Source of the DNA: Luteimonas saliphila
Lineage (GTDB): Bacteria > Pseudomonadota > Gammaproteobacteria > Xanthomonadales > Xanthomonadaceae
Direction of reading: 5' to 3'
Length of the DNA: 64,000 nt
NCBI RefSeq assembly: GCF_016774335.1
Contig: NZ_JAETWA010000047.1
Coordinates: 1 to 64,000 of the forward strand
A model generated the notes under the pieces. That model searched no databases. It was not told the origin of the DNA and saw only the letters and a list, made by a program, of their open reading frames with translations. This document shows, one piece after another, positions 32,072 through 43,142 of this stretch (position 1 is the stretch's first letter; every line of letters begins with the position of its first letter). The position numbers were made by a program, and so were the translations under genes.

Positions 32072-34627
32072 ATGACGCGTACTCCTGCCCGCCACCTGCT
32101 TGCTCTCGCCCTCGCGACGGCCATCGCACCCGCCTGGGCCCAGCAGGCCGTCGACCCGCAGGCTGCGTTCGCGGTCCCGCAACCCGCCGCCCCCGCGCCG
32201 CAGTTCGCGCCCGGCACCGCCAGCTTCACCGTCGCCGATATCCGCATCGACGGGCTTCAGCGCATCGGCGCGGGCACGGTCTTCACCTACCTGCCGATCG
32301 AGCGCGGCGACACGATCAACCAGAACCGGATCGGCGAGGCGGTGCGTGCGCTCTACCGCACCGGCTTCTTCGAGGACATCCAGGTCGGCCGCCAGGGCGA
32401 CATCCTCGTGGTCACCGTCACCGAACGCCCCGCGATCAACAAGCTGACCCTGACCGGCAACAAGGACATCAAGACCGAAGACCTGACCAAGGGCCTGAAG
32501 GACATCGGCCTGTCCGAGGGCGAGACCTTCGACCGGCTCGCACTCGACCGCGTCACCCAGGAACTCACCCGCCAGTACAACAACCGCGGCAAGTACAACG
32601 TCCAGATCGCCCCCACGGTCTCGCGCCTGGACCGCAACCGGGTCGACGTCACCATCGCGGTCACCGAGGGCAAGGCGGCCAAGATCCGTCACATCAACCT
32701 GATCGGCAATGAAGTCTTCGAACAGGACGACCTCACCGACAGCTGGGAATCCGGCGAAAGCAACTGGCTCAGCTGGTATCGCCGCGACGACCAGTACTCC
32801 AAGGAAAAGCTCTCGGGCGACCTCGAGAAGCTGCACAACTACTACCTAGACCGCGGCTATGTCGACTTCAGCATCGACAGCACCCAGGTGTCGATCAGTC
32901 CCGACAAGCGCGACATGTACATCGGCGCCGGGCTCACCGAGGGCGAGATCTACACCGTCTCGTCGGTCGAGGTCACCGGCGACACGGTGTTGCCCAAGGA
33001 GGATATCGAGGCCCTGGTGCTCACCCGGGATGGCCAGGTCTTCTCGCGCGCACTGCTCGAGCTGTCCTCGGACGCGATCACCGCGACGCTCGGCAACATC
33101 GGCTATGCGTTCGCACAGGTGAACACGATCCCGGAAGTGAACCGGGAGAACCGTACGGTCGGCATCCAGTTGCAGGTCGTGCCCGGGCCGCGCGTGAACG
33201 TGCGCCGGCTGGTGTTCAAGGGCAACACCCGCACTTCCGACGAGGTGATGCGCCGCGAGATGCGCCAGTTCGAGGGCGCCTGGTACTCGCAGGCCGCGAT
33301 CGACCGGTCCAAGGTCCGGCTGCAGCGGCTGGGTTATTTCGAATCGGGCAGCGTCAACGTCGAGACGCAACCGGTTCCCGGCAGCAACGACGAGGTCGAC
33401 GTGGTGTTCAGCGTGACCGAGACCACGTCCGGCAGCTTCGTGTTCGGCATCGGCTACTCGCAGCTGGCCGGGCTGACCACGTCGGTCCAGCTGTCGCAGA
33501 ACAACTTCCTCGGCAGCGGCAACCGGGTCTCGATCGAGGCGCAGCGCAACGTCTACCTGCAGCGCTACGCGTTCTCGTTCATGAATCCCTACTTCACCGA
33601 CGAGGGCATGTCGCTCGGCTACAACCTGTGGTGGCGCGAATTCGACAACTCCGAGTTCAACACCGCGCAGTACTCCTCCACCAACGCCGCAGGCCAGATG
33701 GTCATCGGCCTGCCGATCACCGAGTCGGACACGATCTCCGCGCTGTTCGGCATCGATCGCAACCAGATCTTCGCCTTCCGCGGCTCGTCGCCGGAATCGA
33801 TCGTCGATTACATCGACGCCGTGGGCAACCGCACGTTCCACGCCTGGCGCACGGAGCTGGCCTGGGCGCGCGACTCGCGCAACGACTACCTGCAGCCTAC
33901 CCGCGGGACCCTGCAGCGGGTGTCGCTGGAAACCACGCTTCCCGGCTCGACCGTCGAGTACTACAAGCTCAACTACGAGTTCTCCAAGTACTGGCACATC
34001 AACCGCGCGCTGGTGCTCAATACCCGTTTCGAGATCGGCTACGGCGACAGCTACGGCGACGACACCTACCGCGTGTTCTGCCGCGGGCTCGGTGGGCAGC
34101 CGCTGCCGCCGCCGGGCAGCGCCGCGCCCGATCCGAGCGACGTGCCCGGCAGCGGGGATTGCGCCGATGGCACCGTCTACAACAAGACCCTGGTCGCGTC
34201 GGGATTGCCGTTCTTCGAGAACTTCTACGCCGGTGGCGCGCGCTCGGTGCGCGGCTTCCGCGACAACACCCTCGGCCCGCGCGAGAGCGCCCTCAACAGC
34301 AGCTACCTGCAGCCGATCGGCGGCGCGTTGAAGACGGTCGGCTCGGTGGAGATGTTCTTCCCGCAACTGATCAAGTCGCCGGCCGCCCGGGTTTCCGCGT
34401 TCGTCGACGTCGGCAACGTGTTCCGCAATGTCGATGCCTTCGAGAGCAGCGAGCTGCGGGCTTCGGCGGGCGTCGCGCTGATGTGGCGGGCGCCGGTCGG
34501 CCCGATCTCGATCAGCTACGCGTATCCGCTCCGCAGCCAGGACGAGATCCGCGGCGAGAACGGCGCGCTGATCCAGCAGGGCGACGAGCTCGAGCGCCTG
34601 CAGTTCACCTTCGGCGGCGCGTTCTAG
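32072..34627 (+). CDS. bamA: Outer membrane protein assembly factor BamA
   Basis: Central Omp85 component of the BAM complex. 851 residues: signal peptide to about 23 (LLALALATAIAPAWA), five POTRA domains (about 30-430; FTVADIRIDGLQRI, INKLTLTGNKDIK, KIRHINLIGNEVF), then a 16-strand barrel with the lid loop ARSVRGFRDNTLGPR. The C-terminus ends in Phe (QFTFGGAF), as in outer-membrane barrels. A long extracellular insert contains two Cys and a Pro-rich segment (CRGLGGQPLPPPG ... GDC). The frame also opens at ATG 32009, overlapping the rseP stop, but that adds 21 residues before the signal; I use 32072. skp is absent downstream. Confidence 0.96.
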   Translation: MTRTPARHLLALALATAIAPAWAQQAVDPQAAFAVPQPAAPAPQFAPGTASFTVADIRIDGLQRIGAGTVFTYLPIERGDTINQNRIGEAVRALYRTGFFEDIQVGRQGDILVVTVTERPAINKLTLTGNKDIKTEDLTKGLKDIGLSEGETFDRLALDRVTQELTRQYNNRGKYNVQIAPTVSRLDRNRVDVTIAVTEGKAAKIRHINLIGNEVFEQDDLTDSWESGESNWLSWYRRDDQYSKEKLSGDLEKLHNYYLDRGYVDFSIDSTQVSISPDKRDMYIGAGLTEGEIYTVSSVEVTGDTVLPKEDIEALVLTRDGQVFSRALLELSSDAITATLGNIGYAFAQVNTIPEVNRENRTVGIQLQVVPGPRVNVRRLVFKGNTRTSDEVMRREMRQFEGAWYSQAAIDRSKVRLQRLGYFESGSVNVETQPVPGSNDEVDVVFSVTETTSGSFVFGIGYSQLAGLTTSVQLSQNNFLGSGNRVSIEAQRNVYLQRYAFSFMNPYFTDEGMSLGYNLWWREFDNSEFNTAQYSSTNAAGQMVIGLPITESDTISALFGIDRNQIFAFRGSSPESIVDYIDAVGNRTFHAWRTELAWARDSRNDYLQPTRGTLQRVSLETTLPGSTVEYYKLNYEFSKYWHINRALVLNTRFEIGYGDSYGDDTYRVFCRGLGGQPLPPPGSAAPDPSDVPGSGDCADGTVYNKTLVASGLPFFENFYAGGARSVRGFRDNTLGPRESALNSSYLQPIGGALKTVGSVEMFFPQLIKSPAARVSAFVDVGNVFRNVDAFESSELRASAGVALMWRAPVGPISISYAYPLRSQDEIRGENGALIQQGDELERLQFTFGGAF

Positions 34628-34641
34628 CCGCCTCCGGGTCG

Positions 34642-35682
34642 ATGCCGCGCCACGCTGTCCAGGTGTCCGCGGGGGAGATCGCCGAACGCTTCGGCCTGTC
34701 CCTGCGCGGCGACGCCACTCGCATGATCGATGGCGTCGGTACGCTCGGCGGGGCCGGCCCGACGCAGCTTTCGTTCCTCGCCAACCCGAAGTACCGCGGC
34801 CAGCTGCCTGCTTCGCGGGCGGGCCTGGTGGTCGTGCGCGCGGGCGATGCCGACGCCCATGCCGGCGACGTGCTGGTCGCCGCCGATCCCTACGTCGCCT
34901 ACGCGCGTATCGCGGCGCTGTTCGAACCGGCGGCGGCCGCGACACCCGGCACCCATCCCACCGCGGTCGTGCATCCCGACGCGCGGGTCGATCCGCGCGC
35001 GGCGGTCGGCCCGCTCGCCTGCATCGGCGCCCGCAGCCGGATCGCCGCGGGCGCCAGCATCGGCCCCGGCTGCGTGATCGGCGAGGACTGCGTGGTCGGT
35101 CCCGGCTGCACCCTGGTCGCGCGCGTCACTCTGGTCCGGCGCGTGGTGCTCGGCGAACGGGTGCTGGTCCATCCCGGTGCGGTGCTCGGCGCCGACGGCT
35201 TCGGCATCGCGCTGGATCGCAGCGGCGACGAGCCGCACTGGATCAAGGTGCCGCAGCTCGGCGGCGTGCGCATCGGCGACGACTGCGAGATCGGCGCCAA
35301 CACCACGATCGACCGCGGCGCGCTCGAGGACACGGTGCTGGAGCACGATGTCCGTCTCGACAACCAGATCCAGATCGCCCACAACGTCCGCATCGGCGCC
35401 CACACCGCCATGGCCGGTTGCGTCGCCGTGGCCGGCAGCGCCTCGATCGGGCGATACTGCATGATCGGCGGCGCCGCGGGGATCGCCGGGCATCTCGAGA
35501 TCTGCGACCGGGTGGTCGTCACCGCCATGACCCTGGTGACGCATTCGATCCGCGAACCCGGGGAGTATTCTTCCGGAACCCCGTTGATGGACAGTCGCAG
35601 CTGGCGCAGGAACGCGGTCCGCTTCAAGCAGCTCGACGCACTGGCCCGGCGCGTGGGGACGCCTCCAAAGGAAACCGAATGA
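34642..35682 (+). CDS. lpxD: UDP-3-O-acylglucosamine N-acyltransferase
   Basis: Third enzyme of lipid A synthesis. 346 residues. N-terminal uridine-binding domain (GVGTLGGAGPTQLSFLANPKY), then a hexapeptide-repeat beta helix with GADGFGIALD and the catalytic-His segment LDNQIQIAHNVRIG. Starts 15 bases after bamA; skp, which sits here in E. coli, is missing. Confidence 0.97.
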   Translation: MPRHAVQVSAGEIAERFGLSLRGDATRMIDGVGTLGGAGPTQLSFLANPKYRGQLPASRAGLVVVRAGDADAHAGDVLVAADPYVAYARIAALFEPAAAATPGTHPTAVVHPDARVDPRAAVGPLACIGARSRIAAGASIGPGCVIGEDCVVGPGCTLVARVTLVRRVVLGERVLVHPGAVLGADGFGIALDRSGDEPHWIKVPQLGGVRIGDDCEIGANTTIDRGALEDTVLEHDVRLDNQIQIAHNVRIGAHTAMAGCVAVAGSASIGRYCMIGGAAGIAGHLEICDRVVVTAMTLVTHSIREPGEYSSGTPLMDSRSWRRNAVRFKQLDALARRVGTPPKETE

Positions 35683-36134
35683 CACTGCAGGTCACGCTTC
35701 CCATCGACAGCATCGGCATTCGCGCCCTGCTGCCGCATCGCTATCCGTTCCTCCTGATCGATCGCGTGGTCGAGGCGGAGCCGGGCAAGCGCGTGCTCTG
35801 CTACAAGAACGTTTCCGGCAACGAACCGTTCTTCCAGGGCCACTTCCCCGATCGCCCGGTGATGCCCGGCGTCATGGTGATCGAGGCGCTGGCACAGGCC
35901 GGCGGCGTCCTCACCCAGCTCACCCACGGCGGTGGCCTCGAGGGCCGGCTGTCGTACCTGGTGAAGGTGGACAATGCGAAGTTCTCGCGCATGGTCGTGC
36001 CCGGCGACCGGCTGGACCTGGAGGTGGAGATCAAGCGCGAGATCCGCAACATGACCATGTACGTCGGCACCGCCCGCGTCGACGGCGAACAGGTCGCGTG
36101 CGCCGAGATCCTGTGCGCCGAGGTGCGCGGCTGA
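35679..36134 (+). CDS. fabZ: 3-hydroxyacyl-ACP dehydratase FabZ
   Basis: 151-residue hot-dog fold dehydratase of fatty acid elongation. [14 protein letters not shown] and the active-site stretch [22 protein letters not shown] are intact. The ATG overlaps the lpxD stop (ATGA). It competes with LpxA for the hydroxyacyl-ACP pool, which suits co-transcription. Confidence 0.98.
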   Translation: MTLQVTLPIDSIGIRALLPHRYPFLLIDRVVEAEPGKRVLCYKNVSGNEPFFQGHFPDRPVMPGVMVIEALAQAGGVLTQLTHGGGLEGRLSYLVKVDNAKFSRMVVPGDRLDLEVEIKREIRNMTMYVGTARVDGEQVACAEILCAEVRG

Positions 36135-36135
36135 C

Positions 36136-36921
36136 ATGGCATCCGCCGGCATCCACCCCACGGCGTTCGTCGACCCGGGAGCCCGGATCGGCGAGGGGGT
36201 GTCGGTCGGCGCGTTCACCTGCGTCGGCCCGGAGGTCGAGATCGGCGACGGCACGCGAATCGGGCCGCATTGCAGCGTGCACGGACCGACCCGGATCGGG
36301 CGCGACAACCGCATCATCGGCCACGCCGCGATCGGCGGCGAGCCGCAGGACAAGAAGTACCGCGGCGAAAGCGTGGAACTGGAGATCGGCGACCGCAACC
36401 TGGTCCGCGAATTCGTCACCCTCAATCGCGGCACCGGAGACGGCGGCGGCCGCACCCGGATCGGCGACGACAACTGGTTCCTGGCCTATGCCCATGTCGC
36501 GCACGATTGCGTGATCGGCAACCACTGCGTGTTCTCCAACAACGCCACCCTCGCCGGGCACGTCGTGATCGGCGACCACGTGATCCTGAGCGGCTTCGCC
36601 GGCGTGCACCAGTTCTGCCGCATCGGCGCCCATGCCTTCATCGGCATGGGGGCATTGGTCAACGGCGACGTGCCGCCGTTCCTGATGGTGGCGCAGGAAG
36701 GCTACGGGCGCCCGCGCGGTATCAACGCCGAGGGGCTCAAGCGACGCGGCTTCGATGCCGAGCGCACCGCGGCGATCAAGCGCGCGTATCGGGCGGTCTA
36801 CGTGTCGGGCGCGAGCCTGGCGGAGGCGAAGGCGCAACTCGCCGGACTCGCCGACGAAAGCGATGACGTGCGCGAGTTCCTCGCCTTCATCGAGAGCGGT
36901 GAACGGCCGCTGTTGCGTTGA
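36136..36921 (+). CDS. lpxA: UDP-N-acetylglucosamine acyltransferase
   Basis: First enzyme of lipid A synthesis. 261 residues (E. coli 262). Hexapeptide beta helix beginning [20 protein letters not shown]; catalytic His in [33 protein letters not shown] and [15 protein letters not shown] in the C-terminal part. One base after fabZ. Confidence 0.98.
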   Translation: MASAGIHPTAFVDPGARIGEGVSVGAFTCVGPEVEIGDGTRIGPHCSVHGPTRIGRDNRIIGHAAIGGEPQDKKYRGESVELEIGDRNLVREFVTLNRGTGDGGGRTRIGDDNWFLAYAHVAHDCVIGNHCVFSNNATLAGHVVIGDHVILSGFAGVHQFCRIGAHAFIGMGALVNGDVPPFLMVAQEGYGRPRGINAEGLKRRGFDAERTAAIKRAYRAVYVSGASLAEAKAQLAGLADESDDVREFLAFIESGERPLLR

Positions 36922-38186
36922 TGTCGGCAACTCAGGCCCCCGCCCCCGGAACCGGCGCCGCGCGCGACGCCACGTCCGCCTCACCGTACCCGGCCGCCGT
37001 CCAGGCCGACCTGCCCTCCGCCGACCCCGCGCGGGCGTTGCGCGTGGGGCTGTGCGCGGGCGAGGCCTCCGGCGATCTGCTCGGCGCCGGGCTGGTCCAG
37101 CAGTTGCGTGCACGCTTTCCCGGCGCGGAATTCGCCGGCATCGGCGGCGCGGCGATGCGTGCGGCAGGGGTCGATACCTGGCACGACGCCTCGGAACTGG
37201 CGGTGATGGGCCTGAGCGAAGTGCTGCGGCACCTTCCGCGGCTGCTGTCGCTGCGCCGGCGCTTGCGTCGGCGCCTGCTCGACTGGCGGCCCGACGTCTT
37301 CATCGGCATCGACGCCCCCGACTTCAACCTGGGCCTCGAGCGAGCCCTCAAGCGCCGTGGCGTGCCCACCGTGCACTACGTCAGCCCGTCGGTCTGGGCC
37401 TGGCGCGAGGGGCGCGCGGCGAAGATCGGGCGCAGCGCAGACCGCGTGCTGTGCCTGTTCCCGATGGAACCGGCGATCTACGCCCGCCACGGCATCGACG
37501 CGCGCTTCGTCGGCCATCCGATGGCCGACGCCATGCCGCTGAACCCGGACCGCCGGCGTGCCCGGGCCGAACTCGGCCTCGACGACGGGGCGCCGGTGCT
37601 CGCCGTGCTGCCCGGATCGCGGCTGGGCGAAATCGCGCGGCTGGGCGCGATCTTCCTGGAGGCCGCCGCGCACGTCGCGGCGCGGCTTCCCGCGCTGCGG
37701 ATCGTGGTTCCCGCCGCCACGCCGGAATGCGGCGATGCGATCCGCGCATTGCTGTCGCGGTCCGCGCTGCCCGTCGATCGCGTGCGACTGCTCGACGGGC
37801 AGGCGCGCGAGGCGATGACGGCGGCCGACGTGGTCCTGCTCGCTTCCGGAACCGCGACGCTGGAGGCGATGCTGGCCAAGCGTCCGATGGTGGTCGGCTA
37901 CCGGATCGCACCGAGCACCTATCGCATCGTCAAGGCGCTCGGGATGCTGAAGGTCGACCGCTACGCGCTGCCCAACGTGCTGGCTGGCGAGACCATCGCC
38001 CCGGAGCTGATGCAGGACGAGTGCACGCCCACGCGCCTGGCCGAGGCGGTGCTCGCCTGGTTCGCCGATCCCGCCGCCGCCACCGCGCTGGAACCGGTGT
38101 ACCGCGACCTGCACCTCGCGCTGCGGCGCGACGCCTCCGCCTCCGCGGCCGACGCGGTCGCCGGCCTGCTGGGACCGGCGCCGTGA
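36921..38186 (+). CDS. lpxB: Lipid A disaccharide synthase
   Basis: GT19 glycosyltransferase joining UDP-2,3-diacylglucosamine and lipid X. 421 residues, with about 40 extra Ala/Pro-rich residues before the core [49 protein letters not shown] and [20 protein letters not shown] are family motifs. The ATG shares a base with the lpxA stop. Confidence 0.97.
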   Translation: MSATQAPAPGTGAARDATSASPYPAAVQADLPSADPARALRVGLCAGEASGDLLGAGLVQQLRARFPGAEFAGIGGAAMRAAGVDTWHDASELAVMGLSEVLRHLPRLLSLRRRLRRRLLDWRPDVFIGIDAPDFNLGLERALKRRGVPTVHYVSPSVWAWREGRAAKIGRSADRVLCLFPMEPAIYARHGIDARFVGHPMADAMPLNPDRRRARAELGLDDGAPVLAVLPGSRLGEIARLGAIFLEAAAHVAARLPALRIVVPAATPECGDAIRALLSRSALPVDRVRLLDGQAREAMTAADVVLLASGTATLEAMLAKRPMVVGYRIAPSTYRIVKALGMLKVDRYALPNVLAGETIAPELMQDECTPTRLAEAVLAWFADPAAATALEPVYRDLHLALRRDASASAADAVAGLLGPAP

Positions 38187-38758
38187 CGCCGCTCGTCGCC
38201 GGCGTGGACGAGGCCGGACGCGGGCCGCTCGCCGGCCCGGTGGTGGTCGCCGCGGTCGTGTTCGACCCGGCGCGGCCGCGCATCAACGGGCTCGACGATT
38301 CCAAGCGGCTGGCTCCCGCGCGGCGCGAGTTCCTGTACGAACGCATCGTCGAGCGCGCGCTGGCGTACAGCGTGGTGTTCGTGGAGGTCGAGGAGATCGA
38401 CCGGATCAACATCTTCCAGGCCACGATGGTGGGCATGCAGCGCGCGATCGCCGGCGTGGTCCACGTCGCGGGGCTGGCGCGCATCGACGGCAATGCGCTG
38501 CCGCGCGGACTGCCCTGCCCGGCGGAGGCGCTGGTGGGTGGAGACGCGCGCGACCGCTCGATCATGGCCGCCTCGATCTTGGCCAAGGTCTCGCGCGACC
38601 GCGTCATGACGGCCCTGCACGCCGAGCACCCGCTCTACGGATTCGACGCGCACAAGGGCTATTCGACGCCCTACCACCTCAACGCATTGCGGGCGCACGG
38701 GCCCTGCGCGCACCACCGGCGCAGTTTCGCACCGGTCGCGCAGGGCGCGCTGTTCTGA
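38183..38758 (+). CDS. rnhB: Ribonuclease HII
   Basis: Cleaves the RNA strand of RNA-DNA hybrids, including single ribonucleotides. 191 residues. Catalytic motifs [31 protein letters not shown] and [14 protein letters not shown]. The GTG at 38183 overlaps the lpxB stop (GTGA). Last gene of the envelope run on this strand; dnaE, its usual neighbour, is 8 kb further on. Confidence 0.97.
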   Translation: MTPLVAGVDEAGRGPLAGPVVVAAVVFDPARPRINGLDDSKRLAPARREFLYERIVERALAYSVVFVEVEEIDRINIFQATMVGMQRAIAGVVHVAGLARIDGNALPRGLPCPAEALVGGDARDRSIMAASILAKVSRDRVMTALHAEHPLYGFDAHKGYSTPYHLNALRAHGPCAHHRRSFAPVAQGALF

Positions 38759-38801
38759 TCCACGCGTCGCGGCCGTGAAGGCCCGGCCCGCGCCCTCGTG
38801 C

Positions 38802-39308
38802 TCACTCGAGCAGCAGCAATGCCTGTTCGAGCATGCGCGCAGGCGCGACGTCGATGTCCAGCGCGAACACGTCGGCCTCCCCGCGCGGCGGCTCCAGCGC
38901 CGTGAACTGGCTGTCGAGCAGGCTGACCGGCATGTAGTGGCCGCTGCGTGCGCGCATGCGCTCCGCGATCAGTTCGCGTTCGCCGTGCAGGAACAGGAAG
39001 CGCAGCGGCAGGCCGGCCTGGCGCAACATCTCGCGATGGCGACGGCGCAGGCCGGAGAAGGCGAGCGACACGCGCTCGCCGGCGGCGACCCGGCGTTGCA
39101 GTTCGCCGACGATGCGGTCCACCCAGGGTTGGCGCATCGCATCGGTCAGCGCCTGGCCACTCGCCATGTGCGCCCTCGCCTCTTCGCTGTGGAAATCGTC
39201 GGCATCGAGGAAGGTGGCGGGCCAAGCCGCGGCCAGCGCGCGCGCGAGGGTGGTCTTGCCGCTGCCGGACACGCCCATTACCACCACCACGCGCACGTCG
39301 TGGCTCAT
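38802..39308 (-). CDS. gntK: Gluconokinase
   Basis: Phosphorylates D-gluconate to 6-phosphogluconate. 168 residues of the P-loop shikimate kinase-like family. Walker [10 protein letters not shown] at 12-20; [32 protein letters not shown] and LKR-type [11 protein letters not shown] and [22 protein letters not shown] are typical of GntK. The ATG overlaps the stop of the GH94 gene. If that enzyme acts on cellobionate, gluconate is its product, which explains the pairing. Confidence 0.95.
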   Translation of the reverse strand: MSHDVRVVVVMGVSGSGKTTLARALAAAWPATFLDADDFHSEEARAHMASGQALTDAMRQPWVDRIVGELQRRVAAGERVSLAFSGLRRRHREMLRQAGLPLRFLFLHGERELIAERMRARSGHYMPVSLLDSQFTALEPPRGEADVFALDIDVAPARMLEQALLLLE

Positions 39309-41692
39309 GTCGGCTCCATGGCGACCGGAAGTTCCACGCGCACCTCGTAGCGATGGCCGACGCGGAGGGGCGCGATCCTGCCATCCGGACACGGTTCGCC
39401 GTCGACGTGGACGCGGGTGCGTTCGATCCCGCCCACGCGCTCGATCGCGACGTCGAACTCCGCGCCGCGGAACCGGCGCGATGCGCGCGCGCGCGGCCAG
39501 TGCGCGGGCAGTTGCGGGGCGATCCGCAAGCCGTCGCCGTCGCCACGCAGGCCGAACAGCGATTCCACCAGGCAGCGGTACAGCCAGGCGGCGGTACCGG
39601 TGTTGAACAACTGGCTGGAACGGCCCGCGGTGCGGGGGTGCAGGCGCCACGCGCCCCGATAATAGTTGGGCACGAAGACCGGCAATTGGCCGCGCTGCAG
39701 GCAGTCCCGCGGCTCGGGGCCGGACAGCATCGCCCGCAGCGTCCGCCACGCGCGATCGGATTCCCCCACCGCATACAGGGCATGCAGCCAGAACGCGGCC
39801 GCATGGTTGTAGACGGCGCCGTTCTCCGCCGAGCCCGGGAATTTCTGGGTCAGGCGGCCCACGTCCTCGCGCATGCCGGTGTAGGGTGGTTCGAGCATCG
39901 CCACGCCCCAGGGCGACACCAGCTCCGCATCCACCGCGTCGAGCAGGCGTTCGCGGCGCGCCTCGTCGGCCGCGCCGCTGAGCATCGCCCAGCTCTGCGG
40001 ATTGAGGTAGATGCGGCCTTCGGCATCCGCGCGCACGCCGAACACCACGTCGTCGTCGGTGATGCCGCGTGCGTACCAGTCGCCATCCCACAGCTGCGTA
40101 TTGACCGCGGCGTTGAATTCGGCGGCACCGTCGCGGAACAGCTTCGCCTGCGCCTGGCGACCCACGCGCACGCAGATGTCCGCCCACAGCTGCAGCGCAT
40201 GCGCGCTGGCCAGCGACAGCCAGCCGGACACGCCCTGGCCCTTCCAGCCGACCATGTTCATGGGGTCGCACCAGTCGCCCTGCGCGATGTAGCTCAGGCC
40301 GCGCGGGTCGCGCTGGTCGAGCAGCCACTGCATCGCGCGGTCGATGCGCTCGGCCACGCTGCGCGTGGTGCCGTCGCCGCCCGCCACGGGCACGTCGAGC
40401 AGCGCGTCGTCGCCGGTTTCGTCCAGGTAGGCGCGCAGGCACACGGGCAGCCATACGCAGTGGTCGGTGTGCGGCACCTGGTTGATGTACTTGAGCTCCG
40501 CGCCCTCGGCGAGCAGGATGCCGTCGGGCATCGCGCCCGTGGCCTCCTGCTGCGACAGCGCCTGCAGGAAGGCCGCGCGCGACGTCTCCGGTCGCACGTA
40601 GGCCATGCCCATGTGGTCCTGGAGGAAATTGCGCGTCTGCGGGTCGGTGGTCAGCCGGTTGGAGTCGCCGTGGTAGTAGACCTGGCGCGGCAGCCAGTGG
40701 TTGGCGAAGTCGTCCAGCCACGGGTCCGGGGTTTCGATGCGGATGCAGCCGCGGCCTCGCTCCAGGTATTCGCGGGTGCCCGCGCCGGCGTCGGCGAAGC
40801 CGCCCGCGGACAGGTAGCGTTCGCGCAGCGCGGCGATTTCGGCCTCGTCGCGTGCCGGGGCGAACAGGAAACGGAACTCCTCCACCGCATCGGGCACCAG
40901 TGCGAGCCGGTACTGCAGCGCCGCCGTAGGCGTTTCGTACAGGGCATCGCCGCAGGCCAGCTGCTCGCGCTGCGTGATCGACGAGGGCGCCTGCAACCCA
41001 CCCTCGCCCTCGAACGCGGTCTGGTTGGCCTCCCACGCATCGGGCGCGCGCTCGTGCAGCAGCACGGTGCGGTCCTTGAAGTCGCGCTGGCGGAAGTAGT
41101 CGGCGACCTTCTGGTAGGGCGCCACGCTGTCGCAGACGATCCCGCCCAGGTCCGCCCGGTAGCGGCCGGACTGGTTCATCCACGACATGTAGCCGACCGG
41201 GAAGTACGGATACACGCTGACGCGGCGCACGCGCCCGGACACGTTGCGCACGCGCAGCGTCCACAGTTCGGCCACCTCGTCCGCCGGCAGCGACACGGCC
41301 AGTTCCACTTCGATCCCGTCGCAGCGCACGGTCCAGGCCACGTCGCCCTGGCCGACGTCGAACGCGAACCCGTCGGGCGCGCGGTTCACCGGCGCATGCG
41401 GCGCCGAGAACAGCCCGCCCTCTTCCTCGTCCCTGATGTAGCAGAAGCGCCCGGGATGGTGCGCGTAGTAGGGCTGCTCCGGCTGCATGAAGGTCTTCGC
41501 CTCCAGCGTGGGCGCGTGCGCGTATTTCGCGGGCTCGGGCTGCATGAACTGCGCCGTCGCGTAGCCACGCACGTTGAGCTGCAGCAGCATCCGCCGGTTC
41601 CACAGGAAGCTCGACGCCTGCGGCATCGCCACCGGGCTGCGCAGGACGAAGCGCTGGCCCTGCTCGCGGAACCCGTACAGGTCCTCGCTCAT
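39305..41692 (-). CDS. GH94 phosphorylase, probable cellobionic acid phosphorylase
   Basis: 795 residues of the cellobiose/chitobiose phosphorylase family. N-terminal beta-sandwich domain, then an (alpha/alpha)6 barrel. The general-acid region is [15 protein letters not shown] (Asp473 and Asp476), and TDHCVWLP and [23 protein letters not shown] are recognisable. The specificity call is inference: Xanthomonas campestris has a characterised GH94 enzyme that splits cellobionate into glucose 1-phosphate and gluconate, and here the gene is overlapped on both sides by a gluconokinase gene and a sugar symporter gene. Cellobiose or another beta-glucoside acid remains possible. Confidence 0.88.
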   Translation of the reverse strand: MSEDLYGFREQGQRFVLRSPVAMPQASSFLWNRRMLLQLNVRGYATAQFMQPEPAKYAHAPTLEAKTFMQPEQPYYAHHPGRFCYIRDEEEGGLFSAPHAPVNRAPDGFAFDVGQGDVAWTVRCDGIEVELAVSLPADEVAELWTLRVRNVSGRVRRVSVYPYFPVGYMSWMNQSGRYRADLGGIVCDSVAPYQKVADYFRQRDFKDRTVLLHERAPDAWEANQTAFEGEGGLQAPSSITQREQLACGDALYETPTAALQYRLALVPDAVEEFRFLFAPARDEAEIAALRERYLSAGGFADAGAGTREYLERGRGCIRIETPDPWLDDFANHWLPRQVYYHGDSNRLTTDPQTRNFLQDHMGMAYVRPETSRAAFLQALSQQEATGAMPDGILLAEGAELKYINQVPHTDHCVWLPVCLRAYLDETGDDALLDVPVAGGDGTTRSVAERIDRAMQWLLDQRDPRGLSYIAQGDWCDPMNMVGWKGQGVSGWLSLASAHALQLWADICVRVGRQAQAKLFRDGAAEFNAAVNTQLWDGDWYARGITDDDVVFGVRADAEGRIYLNPQSWAMLSGAADEARRERLLDAVDAELVSPWGVAMLEPPYTGMREDVGRLTQKFPGSAENGAVYNHAAAFWLHALYAVGESDRAWRTLRAMLSGPEPRDCLQRGQLPVFVPNYYRGAWRLHPRTAGRSSQLFNTGTAAWLYRCLVESLFGLRGDGDGLRIAPQLPAHWPRARASRRFRGAEFDVAIERVGGIERTRVHVDGEPCPDGRIAPLRVGHRYEVRVELPVAMEPT

Positions 41693-43092
41693 GCGATCTG
41701 GTCCCGACGCGCCTGCAGGTCGCGCTGCACGCCTGCGAGCGCGGCATCGTCGAGCGGGTAGAAATGCATCACGCCCGCCGCGAGCAGCGCGACGATGCCG
41801 GGGATCACCGTCAGCAGCAGCGCGATGCCCTGCTGCGACGCGTCCGACTGCGCCTCGTTGGCGACATAGCCCAGCGCCGCCAGCATCCAGGCGATGGCCG
41901 CCGTCGCCAGCGCGCCGCCCAGCTTCTGCGAAAACGTGGCCGCGGCGAAGGTCATCGCGGTGGCGCGCCGGCCGGTCTTCCACTCGGTGTAGTCGGCGCA
42001 GTCGGCGTACATCGAGAACGCCAGCGGCGACTTCGGGCCCAGCAGCAGGCCGATCGCGGTGTTGATGACGAACAGCAGCCAGATCGCGTCGGGCGGCACG
42101 AAGTACATCGCGCAGCTCAGCACGCCCACCCCCGCCATCAGCCACATCATCAGCCGGCGCTTGTCGACGAAACGGGTCATCACCGGCGTCAGCGCCGCGC
42201 CCACCGCCAGCGCCACCGAGTACACGCCCAGGAAGGTGCCGGTGAGCTCCGGGCGCACCAGGTAGTACTTCATGTAGTACACCAGCGAGCCGCTGCGCAT
42301 CACGATCGTCACCATGATCACCAGCGCGAGCACGAACAGCACCAGCCACGGGCGGTTGTGCAGCAGGTCGGCCACGTCCTGCCTCACCGCGCTGCGCTGC
42401 AGCGGCGGCGGCGAGATGCGCTCGCGCGTGGTCAGGAAGACGGTGGCGAAGGTGGCGGCGGCGATCACGCCGTACAGGCCCAGCGTGAGCTGCCAGCCCA
42501 GTGCCTCGTCGCCGCGGCCCAGCCATCCGACCAGGTCGAGCGTCAGCCAGTTCACGACGGTGGTGCCGGTGAACGCGGCGATGAAGCGGAAACTGATCAG
42601 GGTGGTGCGCTGCTGGCTGTCGGCGGTCATCACTCCGCTCAGCGCCGAATACGGCATCGCCAGCACGGTGTAGGCCAGCATCATCAGGGTGAAGGTGGCA
42701 TAGGCCCACAGCAGCTTGCCGTCCGGGTCGAGGTCGGGCACGGTCCAGGTCAGCACGCCGCACAACGCAAGCGGCACCGCGCCGAACAGCAGGTAGGGGC
42801 GGAACCGGCCCCAGCGCGTGCGGGTGCGGTCGGCGAGTGCGCCCACAAGCGGATCGGTGATCGCGTCGACCACCTTGGTCACCAGCATCATGGTGCCGAC
42901 CGCGGCCGCGGCCAGGCCCATCACGTCGGTGTAGAAGATCAGCAGGAAGGCGGAGATGTTCGCCCAGTACAGGTTGAAGCCGAAGTCGCCGAGCCCGTAG
43001 CCGACCTTTTCCCGGAGCGGCAGGAGCTCGCCTACACCGTTGCCGCGTGTCCGCCTCGTGGCCCGATCGTCGCCCATGCGCCTCCCCGGCAT
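41689..43092 (-). CDS. GPH-family (MelB-type) sugar/cation symporter
   Basis: 467 residues with about twelve membrane helices. GPH signatures: [18 protein letters not shown] at the start, [27 protein letters not shown], and [15 protein letters not shown] later. Probably imports the substrate of the GH94 enzyme; the stop overlaps its ATG. I chose the ATG at 43092 because GGAAGGG lies 6 bases upstream. An ATG at 43128 also exists, but it lies within a palindromic operator, and the ATG at 43077 has a ribosome site that is too close. Confidence 0.9.
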   Translation of the reverse strand: MPGRRMGDDRATRRTRGNGVGELLPLREKVGYGLGDFGFNLYWANISAFLLIFYTDVMGLAAAAVGTMMLVTKVVDAITDPLVGALADRTRTRWGRFRPYLLFGAVPLALCGVLTWTVPDLDPDGKLLWAYATFTLMMLAYTVLAMPYSALSGVMTADSQQRTTLISFRFIAAFTGTTVVNWLTLDLVGWLGRGDEALGWQLTLGLYGVIAAATFATVFLTTRERISPPPLQRSAVRQDVADLLHNRPWLVLFVLALVIMVTIVMRSGSLVYYMKYYLVRPELTGTFLGVYSVALAVGAALTPVMTRFVDKRRLMMWLMAGVGVLSCAMYFVPPDAIWLLFVINTAIGLLLGPKSPLAFSMYADCADYTEWKTGRRATAMTFAAATFSQKLGGALATAAIAWMLAALGYVANEAQSDASQQGIALLLTVIPGIVALLAAGVMHFYPLDDAALAGVQRDLQARRDQIA

Positions 43093-43126
43093 GGCCTGCC
43101 CTTCCGACGAGCGGCCGAATCCAGCC

Positions 43127-43142
43127 ATGATAGCGTTATCAT
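43127..43142 (-). promoter_or_regulatory. LacI-type operator over the sugar operon -10
   Basis: ATGATAGC-GTTATCAT is a 16-bp palindrome with one mismatched pair and a central CG, the shape of LacI-family operators. On the minus strand its last six bases form TATCAT, a 5/6 match to the -10 consensus, 34 bases before the chosen start. Binding here would block the promoter. No LacI-family gene lies in the window. Confidence 0.6.
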
